From Bacillus infantis NRRL B-14911 (GTDB lineage: Bacteria > Bacillota > Bacilli > Bacillales > Cytobacillaceae), in assembly GCF_000473245.1 (NCBI RefSeq), contig NC_022524.1, forward strand, positions 892,501-956,500: a DNA stretch of 64,000 nt. Reading direction: 5' to 3'. This document shows, one piece after another, positions 8,342 to 17,330 of this stretch. Under the pieces are notes generated by a model. It was not told the DNA's origin, made no database searches, and worked only from the letters and a program-made list of their open reading frames with translations. The translations under genes and the position numbers were made by a program. Numbering within the stretch: the stretch's first letter is position 1; each line of letters begins with the position of its first letter.

Positions 8342-11300
8342 TCACATATATATGTCTATCCGGTTGTTCTCGGAATTTAGCAAATCATCCAGAGTACTTT
8401 TTGGTATGACTGCTCCGCCTCCACGATAGGGATTGGGACTTGATTCTGCCTCGGCCTCTATTCCATTGATGAGGATAGTCCGTTTCCCCTTAGCAAGGTG
8501 ATAGATAAACGTTATCGGCCTATTCATGAAGTTATACCGGAATTCCAGGCCATCCAAGCTATCAGGAAGGACGGGATCAAGCTCGAGGCTGCCATTTTTC
8601 TGGCGGATGCCCAAAACATTCGAGATAAGCTGGTTCAGGTAGATGCCCGGCCCGCTGGAATAAATCCTCCAGCCGCCCTTTACAGGAACGGTGCCGTCCT
8701 TAAGTTTATTGAAATCTTTCTGGGCTTCATAGCGGGTATCAAATTTACCGTCAGAACTGCTGAAGTATGCGTTGCTTTGGCGAAGGGCAGCATTTGGTAC
8801 CGCGTCCTGAATCTTGATTGGATTGATGACAGACAGGGCATGCCATATCTCTTCATGAACACCCAGCTTGGCCAGGGCTTCTATAAACCGGATGTGGGCG
8901 TGGACATACTGCAGCCCGATTTCACGGCCAAAATTGGATGCCTGCTCAGCACGTTTAAAATGGGTGCTGACTCCGCCGGCATAGTTGGCCGGCCGGTTCA
9001 TCAGGCGGACGCCATCCGGAAAGGTCAGATGCTCTTTAATCAGCTTATAATGGGCAGCTGCCTGTTCAGGGGTGAAGATTTCGCTGATGATGCCCCGCTG
9101 CATAGGCAGCAGGCGATATTGTATGCCGGTATCTGTATCGGTAGGATGAAGCATGAACTCTGCTTTCTCCGGGTCTTCCATATAAACAAAGCCAGGAATG
9201 ACACTGGAAGATAAAATGTACCTGTTAAAGTCTTCTTTAATCCCTTGAGCAAGCTCACTCAGCTTAGATGCTTCAGGAACATCTGCAGCCGAGAGCATTT
9301 CTGCCATCTTCTTTATTGACTGGAACATCAATGAAACTGTCCAGGAGCTGACCATATATTTTTTCAGCAGCTGATTTGCCGGCTGCAGGGTGTCATCCCA
9401 ATCTCCATCATCATAAGAAGGCAGAAAGGTGTCGTGCAGGAAATGCCTTTCCATATAAGCGACCTGTTTATTAACGTGATCGAGCAATGCAGCATGGTTC
9501 TCTGTAAATGTAAAAGACTCCTGGTCCATATAGGGAATTTGTTCCTGTAAAATTGAAAAGTCCCCAGTGGCCTCCAGATAATCACTGACCAGCTTTAATG
9601 GCCATACGATGATGTCCCCGTGGCTTTCCGGCTGCTGGATTTTCGTATATTGATCAAACATGAACCATTGCGGCCAGCTGCCTGTTCCATCATATTGATG
9701 GGTATATATCGTCAGGATGATATCACGGACTGTCTCATACTTCTGGGTCGCCATAAAGTATTCAGCTGGCCCCTGGCTGACATCGCGTGTTCCCCAGGCT
9801 GCGCCGCCGTATTGTTCAAGGCCGTGCGGTGTCGAGAAATGGACCAGCATATTATGGGTATACCAGTGAGCCAATGCATTGAATTTTTCGATTTCCCCGG
9901 AATCGCCTTGCTGATGGGATAAATGAAAACCATTCAAAACAACCTTATAATATTTCCTGAACTCCGCTGCTTCCTTAGAAAAATCCCTTTTTTCAAACGT
10001 AGGAAATTCGCCGGATAAGTCTCCTTGTATCAGCATAGTCCAATCGCTGGCGGAGTCTATATTAAGAACCGCAAGAGACGCTGCAGAGTCTGTGCCTGAG
10101 GCAAGTTCACTTTCGTCAAGCAGCTGAAAGTCAGCTCCTCTCACTGTCAGCCGATAGCTGAGATCCGGGTATATACCGCTGCTGTCTGAATTTCCCGCTG
10201 CAGTATAGCAGACAGTATCATTGTCCAGCGTGCAGTGGAATGGGACCGCGTATTCATTCTGATTCATTGAGATCTGGGCAGTTACCATATAGCGGTAGTA
10301 TTTTCCGCTCTGTGCTTTTAGGTCAAGCTGGACATCCTTGCTGCCGACTGTGGTGAATACAGTGATGATGAAAGTTTCATCATTTGTCTTGTAATACCAT
10401 CTTGAATAATTGAATCCCATTTCAAACAGTGAAGGCATCGTTAATAGCCGGTAGCGGTTATCGATTTCAATGTAAATGCGCTGCCCGGATGTTTTCAGCA
10501 GGTTAAGCGGATTGCGCACATTGGTCATCATCTTATTCATGGAGCTGTTCCCGACGGCAAGCTGAGAATTAAAGACACCATACATATAAGAGGTAGTAGA
10601 GAGTACATCTTCACGGACTCTGTCATTGTTTCCATTCATCAGTATATGGCCATGCGGCCTTTCAACAAGCTCTTCTTTTTCTTTAAGAACGATATGTTCG
10701 TAAGAATCTGTAAAGAAGGAGAGAAGCCTATCCCCGCTTTTCTCTTCCAGTATTCTGCCGGGAAAATATTGATCGATTTCCTCCAGGGTTAGGTCGATGG
10801 CTTCAATTGGAGCTCCCAGTCTGCTGGATAATTTAACCTGCTCCATCTGATCTGGAAAAACTGTCTCTTTCCGGTTCAGCTCTTCCCAGGCAGATTGGAT
10901 TTCCTCTTGATATTCCAGACGGGTTACGGCATCAGGGTGGTTTTCTTTGAACAGGCCGTAAAACACAAAGCGGTGCCGGCCATTCAGCATTGTTTTTTCT
11001 GTTTGCAGTGCCGTGTACGCAAATTCATATTGTGAAACTTTATTTTCCAGAGCAGGCTTTGTCAGCGCAGCGGGCTTGTCTGTTGTTTTATAGGATAAAC
11101 CGAAAAACTGAAATCCATCGGTGGAAAAACCTGCGGACCTGCCAAGGCTGCCTTGCTGCAAATAAGGAAACTGTCCCTGCTGCGGCTGATTTTGGCGTGA
11201 ACAGACAACATATCCTTTTAGTTCATCATTGAAAACAGAATGATCTATATATTGGGAGGTGTAGGCCTCATTGGAGCGGACGGCGGCTTCATCTGCCAGA

Positions 11301-11671
11301 CCGATATCCTGTCCGTAGATCAGATCGATTTCTTTATTCGAGCCCTCCAAAGCCACGTCCCAGAACCAGATCTGATTATCCGTTAATGTAAAAGTAACTT
11401 TATAGCGGATGCCTTCTGCCTCACCTGTCCATCTGATGGATGAACCTGAGGCAGAAACCGCTGATTCAGAGCGTATTCCGAGCAAAGGGATCGCCGTAAT
11501 TTCTCTCTCATTAAAAATACGCAGATAAATATTGTTCAAAGAGCCATCAATAGGATTGGAGAGGAGCTGATTAATCATCGTATCTTTATGGGAAATCTTG
11601 AACACATCGCCGCTCTTCATAAAAGAGAAACTTAGATCACCTGATTGTATGTTAATAGTAGAGCTGTTCAT
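8342..11671 (-). CDS. GH94 phosphorylase, probable 1,2-beta-oligoglucan phosphorylase
   Basis: A 1109-residue glycoside phosphorylase-type protein. An N-terminal beta-sandwich region is followed by an (alpha/alpha)6 catalytic domain with EQYGGAAWGTRDVSQGPAEY, GTGSWPQWFMFDQY, the general-acid loop YDDGDWDD (about residue 755) and a C-terminal HVHAH...E.LA segment. No signal peptide, so cytoplasmic. The length and the neighbours (GH3 enzyme, sugar ABC importer, LacI) match the Listeria innocua locus for sophorooligosaccharides, where a GH94 enzyme converts beta-1,2-glucooligosaccharides and phosphate to glucose 1-phosphate. Specificity is inferred; other long GH94 phosphorylases are possible. 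The minus-strand ATG has AAAAAAGGAGAAG before it, and the gene is 16 bases behind the GH3 gene in one operon. Confidence 0.8.
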   Translation of the reverse strand: MNSSTINIQSGDLSFSFMKSGDVFKISHKDTMINQLLSNPIDGSLNNIYLRIFNEREITAIPLLGIRSESAVSASGSSIRWTGEAEGIRYKVTFTLTDNQIWFWDVALEGSNKEIDLIYGQDIGLADEAAVRSNEAYTSQYIDHSVFNDELKGYVVCSRQNQPQQGQFPYLQQGSLGRSAGFSTDGFQFFGLSYKTTDKPAALTKPALENKVSQYEFAYTALQTEKTMLNGRHRFVFYGLFKENHPDAVTRLEYQEEIQSAWEELNRKETVFPDQMEQVKLSSRLGAPIEAIDLTLEEIDQYFPGRILEEKSGDRLLSFFTDSYEHIVLKEKEELVERPHGHILMNGNNDRVREDVLSTTSYMYGVFNSQLAVGNSSMNKMMTNVRNPLNLLKTSGQRIYIEIDNRYRLLTMPSLFEMGFNYSRWYYKTNDETFIITVFTTVGSKDVQLDLKAQSGKYYRYMVTAQISMNQNEYAVPFHCTLDNDTVCYTAAGNSDSSGIYPDLSYRLTVRGADFQLLDESELASGTDSAASLAVLNIDSASDWTMLIQGDLSGEFPTFEKRDFSKEAAEFRKYYKVVLNGFHLSHQQGDSGEIEKFNALAHWYTHNMLVHFSTPHGLEQYGGAAWGTRDVSQGPAEYFMATQKYETVRDIILTIYTHQYDGTGSWPQWFMFDQYTKIQQPESHGDIIVWPLKLVSDYLEATGDFSILQEQIPYMDQESFTFTENHAALLDHVNKQVAYMERHFLHDTFLPSYDDGDWDDTLQPANQLLKKYMVSSWTVSLMFQSIKKMAEMLSAADVPEASKLSELAQGIKEDFNRYILSSSVIPGFVYMEDPEKAEFMLHPTDTDTGIQYRLLPMQRGIISEIFTPEQAAAHYKLIKEHLTFPDGVRLMNRPANYAGGVSTHFKRAEQASNFGREIGLQYVHAHIRFIEALAKLGVHEEIWHALSVINPIKIQDAVPNAALRQSNAYFSSSDGKFDTRYEAQKDFNKLKDGTVPVKGGWRIYSSGPGIYLNQLISNVLGIRQKNGSLELDPVLPDSLDGLEFRYNFMNRPITFIYHLAKGKRTILINGIEAEAESSPNPYRGGGAVIPKSTLDDLLNSENNRIDIYM

Positions 11672-11687
11672 TGTATCTTCTCCTTTT

Positions 11688-13850
11688 TTATGATTGCAGT
11701 TTAAAGGGAATCGTCATTACTTCATCACTGCTTGAGCCGATGTATGCGAAAAATTGTCCATTGTCACTCTTAAAGCTGAGGTCTGCGTGATGATAGCGGA
11801 GCTGTTCCTCAGATATGGAAAACTCAGCCCTTTTTGTCTCTCCAGGCTCCAGGGCGATCCTTTTAAACCCTTTCAATTCTTTAAGAGGGCGTACGACTTC
11901 CCCAACAGCATCACGGATATAAAATTGAACGATTTCCTCTCCGGCTGTGCTGCCAGTGTTCGTAATTTCAGCGGAAACAGTTAATTTATCCCCCTTAACC
12001 AGCGTATCAGCAGAGATGTTAATTTTTTTATAGCTGTATGTGGTATAGCTTAGTCCGTATCCAAAGGGGAAGAGCGGCTTATTCGGAATGTCCAGATATT
12101 GTGATACATACCTTTCCTGCGCATCCGGTGCGTCTTTAGGGCGGCCTGTATTATAGTGATTATAATAGACAGGAACCTGTCCGGCTGTATAAGGGAAGGA
12201 CATGGTCAGCTTGCCTGACGGATTTTCATCCCCGTACAAAATTTCTGCTATAGCAGCTCCTCCCTCAGTACCGGGCTGCCAGGCTTCCAAAATGGCATCT
12301 GCCTCGCCGGAAATGTCTGTAAGGTCGAGCGGGCGTCCGTTAAACAGAATGACCACGATCGGCTTGCCGGTTTTTTTGAGCTCCCTGAAAAGTTTCAATT
12401 GAGCTTCAGGCAGCTTAATATTTGACCGGGAGCCAGCTTCACCGCTCATTCCTGAGCTTTCTCCCAGGGCAAGCAGTATGACATCAGCTTCTTCTGCAGA
12501 TTTTACTGCTGCAGCTGAATCTTCTTGTGATATTGCTTCTATACTGGAGCCGGAAGCCGCAGATAAGAGGGAAGGATCGATTTTCTGTAAAATCCCTTCC
12601 TTGAGAGTTACTGCGTCTTCTTTGGATCCCTGCCATGACCAGGCACCCAGTATGTCGCCGCTGTCGGCCAGAGGACCGGTCAGGGCAATTTTCGAGCCTT
12701 TATCCAACGGGAGTATATTCCCCGAATTTTTTAAAAGCACCGCTGATTTTACTGCAAGCTCCCGGGAAACCTTGCGGTGGTTTTCTGACATGACCAGTTC
12801 CTTCTCCAGCAGTTCATCAGCTCCCCGGTAAGGATTATCAAACAACCCCAGCTTTTCCTTTAGCTTTAATATCCTGAGCACTGCTTCATCAATGATTCCT
12901 TCATCCAGATCGCCGCTATCTACGAAAGATTTTAAGTGATCGACATAGCAGGTTGTCATCATTTCAATGTCTATGCCTGCCTGGATTGCTTTTAAAGCAG
13001 CGGCTGCTTCGTCTTCTGCTATGCCATGGGGAATCATTTCCTTTACTGCTCCCCAGTCTGATATCAGAACACCATCAAAGTCCATTTCCCCGCGAAGGAT
13101 GTCGCGCATCAGCTTTTTGTTTCCTGTTGCGGGAATCCCGTCAACTGTGTTGAAGGCAGACATGACCATTTCGCATCCTTCATCCAGGGCAGCCTTATAA
13201 GCCGGCAGATATGATTCGCGCATATCGCGTTCAGACATCGTGACGGTATTATAGTCCCGTCCGCCCTCCGGTGCTCCGTATGCAGCAAAATGCTTTACGC
13301 ACGCGGCTACCCGCTCCGGTTCATTTGCCAGATCGCTGCCCTGGAAACCGCGCACCTGGGCACGTGCAAACTCGCTGTTCAAATAAGGGTCTTCTCCTGT
13401 TGATTCCATCACACGTCCCCACCTTGGATCCCTGACCAGGTCAACCATCGGGGCAAACGTTACGTGGATGCCGGAAACTGATGCCTCCAGAGCTGCAATC
13501 TGCGCGCTTTTTTCAGCCAGCTCCAAATCCCATGAGCAGCCTATGGCCAGCGGGATAGGGAAGATCGTTTTGTACCCGTGAACGATATCTGACATGAAAA
13601 GCAGCGGGATGCCCAATCGGTTATCCATCAAATGCTGCTTCTGTATGGCTTTTATGTTCTCAGCACCTGATGCGCCAAGAACAGATCCAGCGTTTTCTAT
13701 AATCTTTGGAGAGACTCCCATTTCCTTCATAGGTCCCGTTATTTCTCCCTGGTCAGTTGAACCTTTAAAAAATGGTGTCGCTAATTGTATTAACTGAGCA
13801 ATTTTTTCATCTAAAGTCATGTCCCTGACCAATTGCTGCAAATTCTTCAT
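11688..13850 (-). CDS. GH3 beta-glucosidase
   Basis: 720-residue family 3 glycoside hydrolase that removes terminal beta-linked glucose. It has the N-terminal barrel with KHFAAYGAPEGGRDYN and the nucleophile Asp in GVLISDWGAV (about residue 264), the alpha/beta-sandwich domain (ILLALGESSGMSGEAGSRS, IVVILFNGRPL) and a C-terminal fibronectin-III-like domain. No signal peptide, so it acts on imported oligosaccharides. ATG 13850 was chosen because AAAGGAGG lies just upstream; the frame stays open to 13958 but without an SD. First gene of the minus operon with the GH94 enzyme. It may finish sophorose/short beta-1,2-glucans that the phosphorylase leaves. Confidence 0.92.
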   Translation of the reverse strand: MKNLQQLVRDMTLDEKIAQLIQLATPFFKGSTDQGEITGPMKEMGVSPKIIENAGSVLGASGAENIKAIQKQHLMDNRLGIPLLFMSDIVHGYKTIFPIPLAIGCSWDLELAEKSAQIAALEASVSGIHVTFAPMVDLVRDPRWGRVMESTGEDPYLNSEFARAQVRGFQGSDLANEPERVAACVKHFAAYGAPEGGRDYNTVTMSERDMRESYLPAYKAALDEGCEMVMSAFNTVDGIPATGNKKLMRDILRGEMDFDGVLISDWGAVKEMIPHGIAEDEAAAALKAIQAGIDIEMMTTCYVDHLKSFVDSGDLDEGIIDEAVLRILKLKEKLGLFDNPYRGADELLEKELVMSENHRKVSRELAVKSAVLLKNSGNILPLDKGSKIALTGPLADSGDILGAWSWQGSKEDAVTLKEGILQKIDPSLLSAASGSSIEAISQEDSAAAVKSAEEADVILLALGESSGMSGEAGSRSNIKLPEAQLKLFRELKKTGKPIVVILFNGRPLDLTDISGEADAILEAWQPGTEGGAAIAEILYGDENPSGKLTMSFPYTAGQVPVYYNHYNTGRPKDAPDAQERYVSQYLDIPNKPLFPFGYGLSYTTYSYKKINISADTLVKGDKLTVSAEITNTGSTAGEEIVQFYIRDAVGEVVRPLKELKGFKRIALEPGETKRAEFSISEEQLRYHHADLSFKSDNGQFFAYIGSSSDEVMTIPFKLQS

Positions 13851-13940
13851 ATATTGAAGATTCCTCCTTTGGCTGCAGACCCGATTGATAATGTTATCTG
13901 TCTGTATAATGTGGGAATAGATTGGCTGTTGGTGAAATAT

Positions 13941-13989
13941 TGTAATCGATTTCACCAATAACTATAAGAGATTTGGAGAAACGTTTCAA
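13941..13989 (-). promoter_or_regulatory. promoter with LacI operator and cre for the GH3-GH94 operon
   Basis: Minus strand: -35 TTGAAA (13984-13989), 17 bases, -10 TATAGT (13961-13966). The palindrome GAAACGTTTC (13978-13987) overlaps the -35. TGTAATCGATTTCA (13941-13954) matches all 14 positions of TGWAANCGNTNWCA and lies just downstream of the -10. This fits repression by the local LacI protein plus CcpA. Confidence 0.8.
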
Positions 13990-14091
13990 TAGAAAAGAAG
14001 GAATATAATTAATCTAATTTTCATGTTGACTCTCTATAAAGCTTTAAAATTAAGGTTTTTATAGATAATGTGCAAAAAAACATAAAATATA

Positions 14092-14140
14092 TTGAAAACG
14101 ATTTCAGTCTGTTTTATAATCTAGTTGTTGAAACGTTTCA
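14092..14140 (+). promoter_or_regulatory. promoter with cre and LacI operator for the ABC importer operon
   Basis: Plus strand: -35 TTGAAA (14092-14097), 17 bases, -10 TATAAT (14115-14120). TGAAAACGATTTCA (14093-14106) is a full cre match lying on the -35. The 12-bp palindrome TGAAACGTTTCA (14129-14140) covers the expected start of transcription. The two sites are in reversed roles compared with the divergent promoter. Confidence 0.85.
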
Positions 14141-14211
14141 CTAATTTTCTCGGTGACTTTGGGAGAGAAATCTTCTCCGGAATCATATTTTCTAAAAGGG
14201 GTGTTTAGATA

Positions 14212-15459
14212 ATGGTTAAGAGATCGAAATGGAGTAAATGGGCAGCAGCATTACTTGCCGTAAGCCTGGTTGCCATGCTTGGCGCTTGTTCATCTGGTGA
14301 TGAAGCAGGCGGGGATGGCAAAGGTAGCGATAAGACGCTGGAAGTATGGACTATGTCAGGGGCACTGGATGATTTTGTGACAGAGTTTGAGAATGAAGAG
14401 GGCGTTACCGTTAAGGTACAGACGATTCCCTGGGCTAATGCACATGATAAGCTGCTGACTGCAGTTGCATCAGGAAAAGGTCCGGATGTTCTGCAAATCG
14501 GCACAACCTGGGTGGCTGAGTTTGCTGAAGCAGGGACATTCCTTGATTTAACAGAGTATCTGGATGACTATGAAAATCTGGGCAGCGACAATTTCTATGA
14601 AGGTGCGATCGGGACCACCACTTTTGAAGATAAGACCATTGCAATTCCTTGGTATGTGGATACACGACTGGTATTCTATCGGACTGATATCCTGGGTGAA
14701 GTCGGCTACCCGGAAGGACCAGAGACGTGGGACGATATGATTGATGCTTCAAGGAAGCTGGCTGCCCGCGGCGACGGACAATATGCCATTGATATGCCTA
14801 AGAGTGATCCTCAGTTCCCGTTCATGCTGGCATGGCAGCAGGGGTGGGATTATGAAGTAGGGGAAGGTTCCGCAAACTTTGACAGCCCGGCATTCAAAGA
14901 AGCTGTGGAATTGCACCATCTTTTCTATGATGAAAAGTTATCACAGATGGAAAAAGGGAAAGAATTCTTCCAGTCATTCGCGGATGGCTCAAAGCCTATG
15001 TTCTTCAGCGGTCCTTGGGATATCGGAACCATTAAAGACAGGGCTCCTGAAATTGAAGGCAAATGGGATGTACATGAGATGCCAAAGGCTGAAAATAATA
15101 AATCTATGATGGGCGGAGCACATTTTTCTGTTTTCCATAATTCTGACAAAAAGGATTTGGCGCTTGATTTTATCAATTGGATGGCTGATCCGGAAACTCA
15201 GGTAAAGTGGTATGAAACAAACAGTGAGCTCCCGGCCAATATGGCTGCCTGGGAAAATCCTGCTTTATCTGATGACCCAATGGTAAGTACGTTCGGCGAA
15301 CAGCTTGAGTCAACACAGCCGCTCCCGCTTATACCTGAATTTGAAAGGCTGGGCCAGGAAATGATTACTCAATTAGAGGAAATTAATCGCGGAGGCAAAG
15401 ATATCGACAAGGCTATAGCAGACTACAAGAAGGAAGCGGCCAAGGTTTTATCTGAATGA
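14212..15459 (+). CDS. ABC transporter sugar-binding lipoprotein
   Basis: 415-residue extracytoplasmic solute-binding protein of family 1. A lysine-rich start, hydrophobic segment and lipobox LGAC place the lipidated Cys at residue 26. The mature protein has typical features (LEVWTMSGALDDFVTEFEN, GKGPDVLQIGTTW, AIPWYVDTRLVFYRTDIL, GGAHFSVFHNSDKK). It should capture an oligosaccharide at the cell surface for the two permeases downstream; the locus suggests sophorooligosaccharides. AAAGGGGTG lies 10 bases before ATG. First gene of the plus operon, directly behind the cre/LacI-controlled promoter. No ATPase is encoded here, so a shared MsmX-type ATPase is likely. Confidence 0.92.
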   Translation: MVKRSKWSKWAAALLAVSLVAMLGACSSGDEAGGDGKGSDKTLEVWTMSGALDDFVTEFENEEGVTVKVQTIPWANAHDKLLTAVASGKGPDVLQIGTTWVAEFAEAGTFLDLTEYLDDYENLGSDNFYEGAIGTTTFEDKTIAIPWYVDTRLVFYRTDILGEVGYPEGPETWDDMIDASRKLAARGDGQYAIDMPKSDPQFPFMLAWQQGWDYEVGEGSANFDSPAFKEAVELHHLFYDEKLSQMEKGKEFFQSFADGSKPMFFSGPWDIGTIKDRAPEIEGKWDVHEMPKAENNKSMMGGAHFSVFHNSDKKDLALDFINWMADPETQVKWYETNSELPANMAAWENPALSDDPMVSTFGEQLESTQPLPLIPEFERLGQEMITQLEEINRGGKDIDKAIADYKKEAAKVLSE

Positions 15460-15475
15460 TTGAGAGAAAGATAGA

Positions 15476-15505
15476 AGGGGCGCGCAGATCTGCTTGCGCC
15501 CCTCT
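15476..15505 (+). terminator. intercistronic hairpin after the binding-protein gene
   Basis: Arms AGGGGCGC (15476-15483) and GCGCCCCT (15496-15503) enclose a loop that is itself self-complementary (GCAGATCTGC), followed by CTTTATTAT. Probably partial termination or 3'-end protection, which would make binding protein exceed permease. Confidence 0.65.
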
Positions 15506-15537
15506 TTATTATAAAGGGTAGGAGGAAGGAGACTTCC

Positions 15538-16425
15538 ATGCACAAATACAAATCTAAGCTTACACCGTTCTTCTTTATCGGACCTGCTGTCTTATTGCTG
15601 ATGTTATTTGCATTCCTGCCAATCATCATAGCTTTTGGCATAAGCTTTACCGATTTGGACCTTGCAGGACTCGCGAACTGGTCCAATATCAATTTCATCG
15701 GCATAGACAATTTCGTGGAATTATTCCAAGATGAAGCTTTTCTGCAATCCTTGGGCAATACATTTATCTATGTGATCATCGGAGTTCCGCTCGCTGTGGG
15801 AAGCTCGTTCATCATTGCCTTTTTCCTGAATATGCTCGGAAGCTGGCTGTCATCTGCCTTCCGTGTGATCTATTATATGCCATCCATCACAAACATCGTG
15901 GCTGTGGCGGTTGTCTGGAGTTTTCTGTACAACCAGGAATACGGGCTGTTCAATTATATATTAGAGTCAGTGAACTTAAGTGCAGTGCCATGGCTGGAAG
16001 ACCCTTTCGTCGCCAAGCTTTCCCTGATCCTTTTAGCGGTCTGGAAAAGCAATGGGGTCAGCATGCTCATTTTCCTGGCGGCCCTGCAATCGATTCCGCG
16101 CACATATTATGAAGCAGCTGAAATTGATGGGGCAAATCGCTGGCAGAAGCTTACGAAGATTACCCTGCCGTCCATGAGCTTCGCTACTTTCTTTGTAACG
16201 GTCACGACATTGATTGGCTGGCTTCAATTTTTCGAAGAGCCTTTTGTCATGACAGAGGGAGGCCCTCTGAATGGGACGAACTCTATTGCCCTGTTCATTT
16301 ATCAGGAGGGCTTCCAATACAGTGAATTTGGATATGGGGCAGCAGCATCATTTGTCCTGTTTGCCATTGTCATTGTTGCTACACTGGTTCAATTTAAGTT
16401 TAGAAAATCAGATCAGACTATGTGA
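15538..16425 (+). CDS. sugar ABC transporter permease (MalF/UgpA type)
   Basis: 295-residue membrane component with about six spans, of the MalF-like branch of carbohydrate ABC permeases. The EAA loop appears as YYEAAEIDGANRWQKLTKITLPSM (about residues 186-210), the site that docks the ATPase. N-terminal KLTPFFFIGPAVLLLMLFAFLP is typical. SD GGAGGAAGGAG precedes the ATG. It forms the channel with the next gene product. Confidence 0.93.
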   Translation: MHKYKSKLTPFFFIGPAVLLLMLFAFLPIIIAFGISFTDLDLAGLANWSNINFIGIDNFVELFQDEAFLQSLGNTFIYVIIGVPLAVGSSFIIAFFLNMLGSWLSSAFRVIYYMPSITNIVAVAVVWSFLYNQEYGLFNYILESVNLSAVPWLEDPFVAKLSLILLAVWKSNGVSMLIFLAALQSIPRTYYEAAEIDGANRWQKLTKITLPSMSFATFFVTVTTLIGWLQFFEEPFVMTEGGPLNGTNSIALFIYQEGFQYSEFGYGAAASFVLFAIVIVATLVQFKFRKSDQTM

Positions 16426-16436
16426 GGTGGCATTCG

Positions 16437-17258
16437 ATGACCTTGAAAAATAGATTTGAAAAATCAATTGTGATCGGAATCATGCTGGTCGGCGGATTGC
16501 TTGTTGCTCTTCCTTTTATTTGGATGATATTAAGCTCTTTCAAAAATGAAACAGAAGTGCTGGCTATCCCTCCGACAGTGTTTCCGAAGGAACCGACTTT
16601 TGAGCATTATCTTGAATTGTTTCAGAATTTGAATTTTGATGTATACCTTGTGAATACGCTGATCATTGTACTCTTTTCAATGTTCGGTTTATTGCTCAAT
16701 ACGATGGCCGGCTATGGGTTCGGTAAGTTCAGCTTCAGGGGCAAGGAAATCTGGTTCATGGTGGTGCTTGTCACCATGATGCTCCCTGGACAGGTGACAA
16801 TGATTCCGACTTATTTAATCCTGAATGAAATGGGATTGACGAATACGATGGCAGGGATTATCCTGCCGGGCTTGATAGCGGCCTTTAATATCTTCCTGAT
16901 AAGGCAGTTTATGGTCACCATCCCTGACGACCTGATTGAGGCGGCCAGGCTTGACGGGGCAGGAGAGTTTTATATTTTTATGCGGATCATCATCCCTCTG
17001 GCAAAGCCGATTCTTGCGGTACAGGTGATTTTGACTTTTATCGGCTCATGGAATAGTTTCTTATGGCCGCTGATTGTAGCAAATGATGAATCACTTTATA
17101 CTTTATCAGTGGGATTATCGCTTCTGCAGGATGAGAATGTAACCAACTATGGTTTGCAGATGGCTGGTTCTGCGCTGATGGTCATCCCTATCATCATTAT
17201 TTTCACGATTTTCCAGAAGTATATTGTTGAAGGGTTCAATGTTTCAGGAATTAAATAA
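16437..17258 (+). CDS. sugar ABC transporter permease (MalG/UgpE type)
   Basis: 273-residue MalG-like permease with six predicted spans and the EAA loop LIEAARLDGAGEFYIFMRIIIPLAKP (about 160-185). ATG 16437 is preceded by GAGGTGG, which overlaps the stop of the upstream permease (16423-16425), a sign of coupled translation; a GTG at 16422 lies before that SD and is unlikely. Partner of the permease at 15538 in the oligosaccharide importer. Confidence 0.93.
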   Translation: MTLKNRFEKSIVIGIMLVGGLLVALPFIWMILSSFKNETEVLAIPPTVFPKEPTFEHYLELFQNLNFDVYLVNTLIIVLFSMFGLLLNTMAGYGFGKFSFRGKEIWFMVVLVTMMLPGQVTMIPTYLILNEMGLTNTMAGIILPGLIAAFNIFLIRQFMVTIPDDLIEAARLDGAGEFYIFMRIIIPLAKPILAVQVILTFIGSWNSFLWPLIVANDESLYTLSVGLSLLQDENVTNYGLQMAGSALMVIPIIIIFTIFQKYIVEGFNVSGIK

Positions 17259-17330
17259 AGTATACGCAGATGGCGCTTCTAAATAAATGCAACCTTTTAA
17301 AGGAAATATAAATAGACAGGAGTGTTGGTA

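Noticed and set aside
8498-9214. 238-residue plus-strand ORF opposite the GH94 gene
   Set aside because: Antisense shadow; the minus strand has clear family motifs throughout.
13851-13958. 36-residue extension of the GH3 frame
   Set aside because: It would run over the -10 and cre of the promoter, and the SD AAAGGAGG belongs to ATG 13850.
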